From: Cheiracanthium punctorium
Taxonomy: Eukaryota > Arthropoda > Arachnida > Araneae > Cheiracanthiidae
DNA length: 64,000 nucleotides
Direction: 5' to 3'
Assembly: GCA_038373885.1 (NCBI GenBank)
Contig: JAWZYV010019980.1
Span: 124,001-188,000 of the forward strand
The first letter of the stretch is position 1. Every line of letters begins with the position of its first letter. A model generated the notes under the pieces. That model was not told the DNA's origin. It searched no databases and worked only from the letters and a program-made list of their open reading frames with translations. The position numbers were made by a program, and so were the translations under genes. This document shows positions 47,698 to 58,137 of this stretch, one piece after another.

Positions 47698-49403
47698 TAG
47701 TAAATATTATTCTCACCTCCAAGGTTTTTCTACAGCTTTAAAACATGGAATTTGCGACACCTCGCGCACTTATCGCCGTCTAAAAAAAGTTGCCAAGCAT
47801 ATTGCTAAAGCGCATTTTAGTCATTGGCGTATCACCAAACTTGGGACTAATTCCAATTTTTGCAAATCTTGTAGTACTATAACCTTATAGTACTGCTGAA
47901 AATAAGTGTTGTTATTTAAAACTGACACAACAATGGAACCATCGCCCGACTTGGCGTGAAAGTCTGTGTGCCAAATTACTTCTCTAATTTTTTACGGTGC
48001 ATTAGCATACTACACAAAACTTTTAACATCTGCACAAGCAACTCCATACGAACTTTAACTGTGCCGAATTTCGCGGTCATCCGTTCGCGCAGTGCGCTGC
48101 AAAAGGGACATTAAGGTTTTGCTTAGCGTATTTATATATACATAGATTAGTACTTTAAGTTTTTTTTTATTATTATTATCAAATACTTCCATTGGTTTTC
48201 AGTTTATTTGTTGCCTTTAACATATCAACTTAATCAAATATGCAAAAATCAAAACAATTTTATTATTTGGAGTACCTAAAAAAAAACCACTCCTAACGCC
48301 TCAGATACTTTTTCTGCGTTTCAAAAAGGTTTATACTTTATTACTTGAGTACTCTTCCAAATTTATTTTTTAAAAAATATTTATTTTACAATTTTTAATA
48401 CATTTTTCATGGTGCCCACTGGCTACTAAAAGGAGACTATTTGCTACTATAATCGAGAATAGGCGACTAATTACACGTAAAAACAGCTAAAAAGCAACGA
48501 TTTTGAGAAAAATGGCAACTATTTTTCTACGAGTAACAACTCTTTTTTTATTTATTTATTTATTTTTTTCACCTAGAACGTTTCAGTTTAGGGCGTGTAA
48601 CCACACTACTAACTAACAACATGATAAACACTGAGCATAGCGCAACAGTGTCCACCTGTAGATGTTGAGAAATATTTGGCAAGAACAGATAAGCTAGATT
48701 CATACTGACTCTGTCGTTCCTCTGTAATTCACTACAGTAAAAAAGTGTTTTCATAATCAAAAAATTGACAAAATTCCAAAAACATAATCCAGCCAACTGT
48801 CGGAACGACACAGTGCTATATCATTTACTTTGTTGGATGCTTTAAAGTCTGGGGTTTGTAGATAGTTTCAGTAGCCAGTTGAGATGTCACACAACACAAC
48901 CAGTTGAGATGAAACACAAACATAACTGTTTTTAGAAACTTCTCAAGCAATCTTGCGAGCACAATTTACAGGAATTTACAAGCAGTAATTCTATAGATAA
49001 CTAGTCATCAATCGGAGAAACTTCCTCAAATAGTGCAATTTCTTTACAGTAAATAAAATTGTTCCATTTGCTAAAATATCAGAATACTCGAGCCGAATCC
49101 TTGATTCCTCCACAGCATACAACAATACAATTCAGTATTGTTGTATTATGTAACAAATTTTAAAGTACAGCTTGGCAAAACAACGTGCCTCTCACATCAA
49201 AATTATGCAAAGCGTTATGTTCTTAAGAGCTAGCCTAGCGTTTGATAGAAAAGCCAATTCAAGACTGAAACAGTGGGATAACCTACTCACGTATTCATAC
49301 TTTTTGGGGAGTTTTCTCTAAAGTTCTGGCAAAATCTGTCTAGTAAATTCTCTTTTCCTTGCATCATTTGTGTAATGCTAAGCAAGTAAGTAAACATGGA
49401 GGT

Positions 49404-49405
<2 letters not shown>

Positions 49406-49438
<33 letters not shown>

Positions 49439-49464
49439 TAAAAAAAAAAAAAAAAAAAAAAAAA
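49406..49464. repeat. Back-to-back poly(T) and poly(A) runs
   Basis: About 32 T, then GT, then about 25 A. This forms a near-perfect palindrome, plausibly two retroposon tails in opposite orientation or an assembly artefact. Confidence 0.85.
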
Positions 49465-49879
49465 GTGCGTCAAATGTCATCAGTCTTGGTAATTTTGATT
49501 GGCGACAAAATTGGTGCAAAAAATAAGTCCCCAAAAATTAACCCAGGCAAGCGATATTGCCAATATTTAACAAGAACCCCCAATTCTGATGATATCCTAT
49601 GGGAATATTAAATGCCCCTATCTTGCGTTCTAGTTCACCAATTTACATCTAACAAAGTGCAAAACTTAATTTTAGTAACACTATTAACTTTTATTAGTAG
49701 TAATGTATGTTTCATGAAAATTAATACACCTGTTGCTTGTTTTCAAACTGTGTATTTTTTTCCCATTTTTAAAAAGAATTTTTTTTAATTTTTAAAAAGA
49801 TTCATAACTTTTTATTTTGAGTATTTATTTATTTTTTAATTCACATAATAATTCAATAAAAAGTTATGTTAACAATTCC

Positions 49880-49960
49880 ATGATCTAAAATTCTATAATC
49901 TGCATGCTTATAGATTCTGGTGTATGTAGTTTTGAGAGAGTCTACTGTGTTTTGTATTTT
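49880..49960. mobile_element. Fragment of a Tigger-like element end
   Basis: AAAATTCTATAATCTGCA is shared with 37145-37764, followed by GAGAGAGTCTACTGTG, the mirror of a CAGTAGACTCTC-type terminus. Only one end is present. Confidence 0.45.
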
Positions 49961-50321
49961 ATGTTTAACTAAAAATACTTGGAAAGACATTGAAAACTGT
50001 CTACTTTATAATGTTTTGTTCTACGAACTTCTGCATCTAAGGAAACGGAACTAAACCGCAATCATCATCTTCTATGGAGTAATATATAATGAATTTCACA
50101 AATATTATATAAACTTCTTAGGGATTAGGACCGTAATCCCGCGGGACCAGTCCCGCAAACATTTATGCAGGATCCCGTTTCCTCAGGATTGGGATTGCAT
50201 TCCCTACCTTATACTCTCCTTCATCCACTACTAGTACATACAATGGTTCCGTAAGATCAGAGTGCCCTAACATTTGAATTATGAATTTTTTAAACTATGC
50301 ACTATCATTAAGATCATTAAG

Positions 50322-50328
<7 letters not shown>

Positions 50329-50362
<34 letters not shown>

Positions 50363-50486
50363 AGAGAGAGAGAGAGAGAGAGAGAGTTGAATTGGAATTT
50401 GAGGTGCAAGCTATCTTAACTGAAACTATAAAGCTAACAAAAGTGAAAGAAAAAAAAAATTCAACTCTCTCTCTCTTTTTTTTTTT
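50329..50486. repeat. T-run plus (GA)n with an inverted partner
   Basis: A T-run (about 50324-50361), (GA)n and GTTGAATT (to 50393) are mirrored by AATTCAAC, (TC)n and a T-run at 50458-50487. The inverted arms are about 18 bp with a 65-nt loop. The translated frames here are low-complexity shadows. Confidence 0.75.
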
Positions 50487-50487
50487 T

Positions 50488-51099
50488 AAACAATATATAC
50501 AGTACTTATACATGTGATAGGTGTTAATGAAAAATTCATATTCTACATTTATGCAAAACTCACATTTTCCATTTTTAAATTTAAATTCTAGATTTAAAGA
50601 AAAAAAAATAATTGCTTTATTATTAATATCTTGTTAAAATTTTATTTGTTTGAATTTAATGTAAAAAAAGAACAAACTTTACTTTCTGGTACTTCTTATA
50701 TTTACTTTTTGAAACAGGATCGAATAATACTCTAATTGATTTTATTAAAGAGAAAGCAGGTTGATAAAACTTTTGAGGGAGGGGAAGTACCACACCTTCC
50801 AAAGCCTTAAATATGTCCTTGTCTGCATGCAAATTTATGCACTGAAGCCCAATATTTTCTCTTAATTTCATTTTGAAAATTCGTAAGTTCTGTCATGTGT
50901 TTAAAAAAATCATAATCTGCACTCTTGTAATCTGTAAGTAAGCCAAAACTATTTTCGTTACACGATGATAGAAGTACTTTGCAGGTGAGTAAAAATAAAT
51001 AAATGTATACATATTTTTTAAGCAAAGCATTTGATAATTCTCACTAACTGTGTTTTGTATTGATGTATATATCAAGTGAGGAGGATGAAAAAGAATAAT
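50488..51099. other. Gap between hAT-like and Tc1-like elements
   Basis: AT-rich; overlapping short minus-strand frames carry no motif I recognise. Confidence 0.4.
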
Positions 51100-51101
51100 T
51101 A

Positions 51102-51703
51102 CACTACTGGTCAAAAGTATTGCAAGTTTGAGAAATCTAACCATCGTTTCAAGAATAAGCCCAGAAAAAATGAATAGGAAATTTGCCATATTTAATATTT
51201 TTGAGAACTTATGTAGTATAATTGGAAAGAATACATCTGAAAATCACCAAAAAAAAACAAAATGAGAGCTTCTGGAACCAATAATTTAAGTTTGCACCAT
51301 GAAACACCGAAGGAAGTGGTGTAAAACATTGTGGATTCCATATCTAAAAGAGTGGCTGTTGTGATCAAAATCAAGGCTGCTCAGCCACATAATAAATGAT
51401 TAGTTAAATTGCATTTATTTATTATCCTCTTTTTGCAGAATAACCTTCAAATTAATTTTTATTTAATTTTATTCCGGCTAGCCAAAATGGGTTATGATTT
51501 CTATAAAAACCTATTATTTTTTTCAATAAATTAAATAATTGTTTTTCTTCTTTAACTTAATGCTATCTTGTCTTCGAAGGTATTAATTTAACATGTTGAC
51601 TTTAAAAATATCAATTATATTGATTTTTAATTTTGACGGGCGAGAGGCTTAGTCTTGAAAAGGGTTAGATTTCTGAAACTTGCAATACTTTTGGCCAATA
51701 ATG
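51102..51703 (+). mobile_element. Internally deleted Tc1-like transposon
   Basis: Inverted ends share CAAAAGTATTGCAAGTTT and AGAAATCTAACC on both sides, with TA at 51100-51101 and 51704-51705. The plus strand between 51326 and 51398 reads NIVDSISKRVAVVIKIK, resembling the Tc1 transposase C-terminus ('.VDSMPRR..AVIKAKG'). Most of the transposase is deleted. Confidence 0.7.
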
Positions 51704-51966
51704 TAGTTTCTTGAAACCTGTTAGTTTAAAAAAGGGTCATAAAACTACATCCTAAATAATTCTAATTTTCCAAAACAAAATTAATGAACTGGTATTTTAA
51801 AAAGTGTAAAAAGAATTACGTTGTTTGTTTTTAAGCATTAGCAATAAAATAGCCATTCTTAATCTTTTTATGTGCATTTTTAAAAGCTACAGTTTTCTAT
51901 TCTTTTGGCAGATATTATTTTCAAACATTTTGGATTCTAAATAAATATATTCTATATAATCCCCCT

Positions 51967-52428
51967 CAGTGGCGGATCCAGAAAGTATGTTTTGGGAGAG
52001 GCTAAATTTTGAAAAAAGCTTATTTCACCAAAACCAGGGGCGTAGCCAAGAGGGGGTTAGGGGGGTTATAACCCCCCCATGAGAAATTTTTGCCATGCAA
52101 AATGTATATTCTTCACTACATTATCACACACGTATACTACATTATCACACTTCACTACATTATCACACGTATACATATATATGAGTTGTAGTAGTCGTAA
52201 CCCCCCACCCCCCATGAAAAATTTCTGGCTACGCCCCTGACCAGAATAAAATGTATAATAAAGCAAAATTTTAGTCTAAACCAATGTAAAAACTTTTGGG
52301 AGGGCCTAATTAATTAAAAACAATCACTTTACATACTCAAAGTGCATAATGAAGCAGAACTTTACCCTTGAGCAATCTCTTTTGGGGGTGGCTGAAGCCC
52401 CGTAGCCACTCCCCTAAATCCGCTACTG
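51967..52428. mobile_element. hAT MITE (CAGTGGCGGATCC), host of a nested MITE
   Basis: CAGTGGCGGATCCAGA at the left is mirrored by TAAATCCGCTACTG at the right. A perfect 8-bp duplication ATCCCCCT lies at 51959-51966 and 52429-52436. It is interrupted by the element 52035-52239; without that it would be about 250 bp. Confidence 0.8.
52035..52239. mobile_element. hAT MITE (CAGGGGCGTAGCC) nested in another
   Basis: CAGGGGCGTAGCCA is mirrored by TGGCTACGCCCCTG. Flanks ACCAAAAC and ACCAGAAT match at 6 of 8. Inner CCCCCCATGA words repeat near the ends. Same family as 59959-60126. Confidence 0.8.
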
Positions 52429-53296
52429 ATCCCCCTTGCCCCCATTTAATAAAGAGATTCTATGACTTCTGTTACCTCTCAGACTTCGTTGATATTTTAT
52501 GTATGGATGATTCTACAAATACGGGAATATTTGTTCCATGTTAATATTTTAGTTTAGTTTTGAATGCTTAAAAAACTTTTGGAGGATATTTTTGCAGTTC
52601 TTTAGCACTATAATTCTGGCTCTCAACAAAAAAATTAATTTTTCATCCATTAAAAAGTAATTATTGCAGTGAAGTACAGTGAATTGCCTGGTCCATGGGT
52701 ATAGTTTTCATATTCTAATGAGTCGGAATAAAAAATAATGAACGACTTTCTCTCCAGTATTTTAAGCATTAAATAGATATTTGTGAAAATTATTAATCAC
52801 AAAAAATTAAATGAAATAAATTTAACCACAAAAAATTAATTTAAACTTTGTCCCAAGGATTAGCTGTCATCCACATAGCTAAAAAGTGTAGAATTTTTTT
52901 TTTTTCTTTTTGTCTGTCCAGGAGATTTCATTATTTTAAATGTCAACGCCTTTAAAAAAAAAAAAGGAAAAAAAAACAGTATTCTAAGTTGTCCATTCAT
53001 TGAGAAATTACATTTTGTTTGAATATTTTATGATTTGAAACAAGTTTAACTTTATGCTTTAAGTATGCGTATTTAATCCCTGACGCTCACGTGTCTCTTT
53101 AAAATCTGGTAAAACTATCGATAGAAATAAATTTTGGTGGTTTATAACATAGTACCAGGTTATCGACCCATGCCACAGAATCTAAAGGCCCCTTAAATGT
53201 AAAATAATGGGTACATATGTAAAATAATGTGTACGGGCCTTGACACGTATCAATAACCTTCATAGTTGCAAAAGATTTACATCGCTGTCGGATCAT

Positions 53297-54312
53297 TCAT
53301 TCACTATCAGGTAAGCTTTGGTCGACATTCAATGTTACAATGGCATATACAGGGTGGCCATAATTAAACTGCAAGTGTTCAAGGGGTGCTGGAGAGAAAA
53401 CTACCAGGAATATTCCAGTGAAACTTGGTATCTACACGTTTCAGAACATGCGCAAGTCAAATATGCAATTAAAAAAAATCGCCATTTTCACCCGATAGTT
53501 GGTGCTTTATCCTGTTTCAATGCTTATGGACGTCATATATGCACATTTTAAGCCCATCGAACAGTGTAAAAACAAGACCACATTGAGTAATGGTCAATTA
53601 TGACTTTGAATAAGAAGGAACGTGCATTGCTAGTGAAGATATTCTATCAGAATGGTAGCAATTATTCAGCTACTCTGAAAGAATACCGGCGTATGAAACT
53701 ATTAAGAATAGGTCTAATGAGTGTCAGTGAGAATAAATAATGGTTTAATTGTTTTCCATAGCGTCTTTATGAATTGTTTAATTTGTGATCTTAATTTACG
53801 TTAATTTTTGATTACATGTTACTGTCAAAATTTAACTACTGAAGCGAATTGTATGGAATTTGATAAACTGTAAATGATGTTTTATATTGTTTATATGCCT
53901 TTTAGAATGCCACTAATGCTCTGTCTATCGGTTTTGAAAGTTGTATATGCCATCGGTGAGCTTTGAAATACGGTACAGCGCCATCTATCGGGTGAAAATG
54001 ATGATTTTTTTTTTTTTTTTTTTTGCATATTTGACTTGCGCATGTTCTGAAACGTGTAAATACCAAATTTCACTGGAATATTCTCGGTAGTTTTCTCTCC
54101 AGAACCCCTTGAACACTCCCAGTTTAATTATGGCCACCCTGTACTTTGTTTTGAAAAGGAATGCCAAATATTCGATGGTCGGTGCCATCAGGGTTGAGCA
54201 AAAAGTAGCTTAACGTAAGGTGCCTCCTTTCCTTCAGTAGCAGATCAGCGGAGATCTTGGGCGATGCATTCACTAACAGCGTCTTCATTACTTCAGAAAT
54301 ATGTCTCTCCAT
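53297..54312 (-). pseudogene. Minus-strand reading frame split by a MITE
   Basis: From 54312 the minus strand reads MERHISEVMKTLLVNASPKI and continues to FGIPFQNKV at the MITE edge (54142). Beyond the MITE and one TA, the same frame resumes with YAIVTLNVDQSLPDSE and stops at 53299-53297. The empty site would encode about 73 residues. The family is not recognised. The element 53350-54141 is the later insertion. Confidence 0.4.
53350..54141. mobile_element. Tc1/mariner-like element with about 240-bp inverted ends
   Basis: It opens CAGGGTGGCCATAATTAAAC and closes with GTTTAATTATGGCCACCCTG-like sequence, with TA on both sides (53348-53349 and 54142-54143). The arms (about 53350-53590 and 53900-54141) stay similar throughout, including TTTTCACCCGATAG and ACACGTTTCAGAACATGCGC. 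Between them the plus strand from ATG 53600 reads MTLNKKERALLVKIFYQNGS, like the N-terminal helix-turn-helix of mariner-type transposases. The rest of the gene is gone. Confidence 0.75.
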
Positions 54313-54430
54313 ATTGAATCAAGAATTTGAGTTGGTTGAACTGCCGAATGAATGAGTTTATAAAAAAATTCATCGAGTCTGATATACACTATTCGCAACG
54401 TAGCTGTACACACCGCAATCGTTAATAGTT

Positions 54431-54661
54431 TCACTCGCCATATACTGTGAACAAAGCCATTGTAAAGTATGGATTCAAATTTCGAATTCTTTTATGAAAT
54501 TCTTCGGAATGTGGGCAGCATCGGAGAAACAACCACCCCAATTCATTAGGAAATTTGGAATGTCCTACATCAATCTTACAGTCCCCGAAATGGTTTCTGT
54601 TAATTTGTGTTTTTACACTTTCTTCAGGAAAATGCAAATCTCCACGGTAAATGCAAGCCAT
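54431..54661 (-). pseudogene. Unrecognised minus-strand reading frame, 76 codons
   Basis: Reads MACIYRGDLHFPEESVKTQI and ends YFTMALFTVYGE. Composition is protein-like rather than low-complexity, and it lies 118 bp upstream of the split frame 53297-54312 on the same strand. The two may be parts of one decayed gene. No family recognised. Confidence 0.25.
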
Positions 54662-55503
54662 ATTAAAAGGTTGTAAACTATGATAGTAAGTATTCTTTGT
54701 AGATACTTAGACTGTCTACCCGAAGTATTTGTCGATGTCTAGCTGTTCTATGTCGTTCTCCTTCAAGATTCTGATCATCTCTTTCATCTGCTTGTGTTTG
54801 AGCTGCCCTTTCACGCATTTGGACTAAGTGCTGCTGCCGGTGATCATATGTGTTTCCACAGCTCGTTTTTCAGCTACACTTTCATGTACTTACGTCTTTG
54901 TCATGCAATACATCGATGAAGATAATTCTTTACGATTGAAATTGTAAATTTCTGTATAGTGCTTCAATTTAAACATAAAATACTTATTTTTTTCTAATTC
55001 AAAGAAAATACATCTTATATAAATAAATTCTATAAACTTACATTCAATCTTCTTACACACAAATATAGATTCTATAAAAGTATAATCTTACACAAATAGG
55101 CTTTTAACATAATTTTCTTTTATAAACTCACGCTTAAGAAAAGAAAACGTGTAACGCAATTTAAATTATTAGTACAAAAGCACACTTTGAAATCATGAAA
55201 TCAAAACCAGAATAGATCAAAAATATTCTTTTATAATAACTTTAACAACTACTTAAGCGTTCACAATAATAAAACAAACAAATGGACTGAAAAAATGGAC
55301 TTCTAACCTTGAATAAATCCAAAAATACATCGTAACCTACTAATAGTTACTCTGATCCCTGACTCTATCACAATTCCAGTTCAGCCACTCAAAAACAAAA
55401 CTTTTACCATCATTAATCCAAACAGATTAAAAGAGTATTGTCTTATAACGTAAAATTTACACTGTTCGTTGGTGCGATCGGCCTGAAAATTTTCATAATT
55501 ATG

Positions 55504-55539
<36 letters not shown>

Positions 55540-56149
55540 AAAAATCTGAAAATTCACCCGTTCCCTGATTTTTAAGCGATTCTTTGCTATTTTCAGCTCT
55601 ATTTCATTTAAGAGAATAAAAAAAGCTTATCATTTGAGTGTCCGAATTATTGCAAGTGGCATTGACCTCATATTGAAATCACAGTTATCAGGCTTTGGAG
55701 GGAAAATTACGATTCCAATTCGCTTATGATAGTTTTTCTAAATTCCTACCCCGTTTAACTTTTTTTTTTTTTTTTTTTTTTTTTAAATAAAATGGTTTTT
55801 TATGCATTAAACATTGATATAGGAGAGGGTGTTCCTACCATTCAAAATTTTTCGAATACGAAATGTTTCTGCAGATTATACAATTCCGATTTCGGTACAT
55901 AATAAAAATTGAATATGAAGTTATTTGATTTTAGGTGGGTAAATATTAAATATTCTGAGTGTAGACGTTCTATCGCCCGTTGCATTTGTCTCCACAAAGG
56001 GCTTTATCCTTTAGTTTAATATTAGTACACAACAGAAAACAACACAGTCTAATCCATGGCTAAATAAAAGTTGAAAATTTATTAGAAAAAAAAGTGTGTG
56101 CGTGTAATCTTTATGCGCGATTGAAGTAAAACTTCTTTGACGTTGGATT
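54662..56149. other. Gap without recognised genes
   Basis: AT-rich; includes a (TA)n microsatellite near 55507-55534 and a T-run near 55760-55784. Nothing else seen. Confidence 0.4.
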
Positions 56150-56890
56150 CAGTTACAGCCAGATTCATTTTCTTTGTGGTGTTCATCCCCATGTTCTTAA
56201 ACCGTTGTTCCGTCTGGAGGTTGGGTTAGAACCCAGGGAGTGTCCATGTATTATCTTTTAACTGTGTTCTTAAACCGTTTGCAGCCGGGTTTGTTTCTTT
56301 GTGGTGTTCCATACCTGTGTTCTTAAACCGTTGTTTCGTCTGGAAATTGGGTTAGAATCCAGGAACTGTCCATGTTGTCGTATTATTCTTTAACTGTTTT
56401 CTTATGCCATTGTTCAGTCTGGAGGTTGGGTTTGAATGGGGAGAATGTCCATAGTCTAATATTATACTTTAACTGTGTTCTTTAACTGATGTTTTCCTCT
56501 GTTTGTTGGGTTCGAATGCAGGTAGTTTTATTTTTTTTTTTTTTTTTGTGTGTGTTTTTCTATCACAGAGTTCTTAAGCATTGATTTCGTCTGCTGGTAG
56601 GTTTCGAATTATTATGTATCCGTGTTTTTAAACTGCAGGTTCTGTCTGTTGTTTGGGATCGATTGCAGCCAGGGTCCGTTTCTTTGTGGCGTTCCAGCCC
56701 CGTGTTAAACCGCCTCCGTCTTGAGGTTGGGTTAGAATCCACGGAGTGTCTATTTGTTATTCTTTTATTCTGTTCTTAAACCGCTTGCAGCCAGTGTTTG
56801 TTTCTTTGTGGTGTTACATACCCGTGTTCTTAAATCGGTTGTTCCGTCTGGATATCGGGTTAGCATCCAGAAAGTGTCCGTGTTGAACAC
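56150..56890 (+). repeat. Degenerate minisatellite
   Basis: Variants of GTGTTCTTAAACCGTTG, TTCCGTCTGGAGGTTGGG, TTAGAATCCAGGGAGTGTCC and TTTCTTTGTGGTGTTCC recur in the same order at least five times, with a basic spacing of roughly 100-130 bp. It ends next to a hairpin, AGTGTCC ... GTGGACACT (about 56871-56909). Confidence 0.7.
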
Positions 56891-56967
56891 GGAGATAGGA
56901 GTGGACACTCTCCATAGCTGCTATACTGGATTTTTGGTACCCGAAATAAGTTTCAATTATGTAAACA

Positions 56968-57099
56968 CTAGCTGACCCGTGCGAAAATTTCGCACAATAT
57001 CGTATTTAATACTACAACTGTAAATGTTATAGCGTGAAGATAAATAAATGTGTCTATAATTACATAATATTCTGTTAAATATTTTCACGGGTCAGTTAG
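56968..57099. mobile_element. Back-to-back Helitron-type 3' ends
   Basis: The left edge, read on the minus strand, is GTGCGAAATTTTCGCAC, GGGTCAG, CTAG, then T: hairpin plus CTAG as at Helitron 3' ends. The right edge on the plus strand is TTTTCACGGGTCAGTTAG. The two edges are inverted copies 132 bp apart. Confidence 0.55.
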
Positions 57100-57174
57100 A
57101 TGTTTGATTGGAAATCATTCAAAAAGTAGACATTTATTTTAACAGAAATTGAACGGGCATGAGAATTGAAACGG

Positions 57175-58137
57175 GCGCGGTTAGATCTCATTAAATACAT
57201 GACCAAAAATAAATAAATAAATAAAATACCCAGTTAAAGCTTATAATTTCTACTTTTGACGAAAACAGCGCCACCTGTTGGTGACACATGTTTTTTATTT
57301 TCAATGAAATGAAAAATGTACAGAAGATGGCGCTTGAATAGCCCTAATACTACCGATATATTCAACTTTAAATATAAGAGGCGCCATCTTCGATATAGAG
57401 ATCAGTGGTGCATACTGTAAACTGCTAATATTGTTCTTAAAGAGGTTTTTTAAAATAAGACAGTTAAAATAATTTTTGGGGTCACGTATTTAATGAGATC
57501 TAGTCGCGTCCGTTTCAATTCAAGCCGCCCACCGGGGTTGCCAGAAAAATGTCGCCAAACCTTCGAGAAAATGGCATAGAACAAAATATTCTGCCGGCGA
57601 CTGATGAATACAACTCACTGAATTATCAAAATGAGACGGCTCGATTGAAAAGACAAAATAAGAAGTTCTTTTAACCTCATTTAAATATTTATTTTACAAA
57701 CTATTTACAAAAAAACCTGTATTTCTAGTTACCTTCAATCATCCATCCAACCTATAAAAAAACATAATAACTCCGAGCTGTTCTATTTTTCTTACATTTT
57801 TATCTGTCGTTGCCACTCATTTTTAAAGAAAGTATATTCAATTCATCTGACTCCATGGTAACCTGGAGCCATGGAGTCTGTTACATTTTCTTTTGGTTAC
57901 GTATTTAATGAGATCTAGCCGCGCAAGAAAAAAACACCTTTGAGAAATTATATATATGATTTGTTTTTTATTTTTTTATTAACAAAACGATTTTTTCAGA
58001 ATTTTTGCATATTTTTCGTCAAAAGTAGAAACTATAAGCTTTAACTGGGTATTTTTCTTTCTTTCTTTCTTTTTTCTTTCTTTCTTTTTTTTTTTTTTTT
58101 TTTAGTTAAGTATTTAATGAGATCTAGCCGCGCCAGA
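57175..58137. repeat. Nested inverted/direct repeats with TATTTAATGAGATCTAG
   Basis: The word TATTTAATGAGATCTAG plus (C/T)CGCG occurs inverted at 57177-57200 and direct near 57487, 57900 and 58108. The left and right outer copies extend inward with AGTTAAAGCTTATA and CTACTTTTGACGAAAA, mirrored near 58013-58055. This suggests an element of about 0.96 kb carrying a second related insertion inside. CTTTCTTT and T-runs lie near 58057-58103. Confidence 0.6.

Larger units (their letters stand above)
42505..50206. mobile_element. 7.7-kb hAT-like composite element
   Basis: The 16-bp perfect terminal inverted repeat TAGGGAATGCAATCCC (42505-42520) is mirrored by GGGATTGCATTCCCTA (50191-50206). Flanks CCTTGTAC (42497-42504) and CCTTATAC (50207-50214) match at 7 of 8, as for a hAT 8-bp target duplication. 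Subterminal ATCCCG/GCGGGAT words repeat near both ends. The interior hosts later insertions: a possible solo LTR 43342-43837, SINE 43883-44119, Helitron 46297-47697 and poly(T)/poly(A) runs. No intact transposase is found. Confidence 0.65.

Noticed and set aside
48569..48811. 80-codon minus-strand frame inside the hAT-like element as its transposase
   Set aside because: No hAT catalytic or dimerisation motif is visible and the frame is short and isolated.
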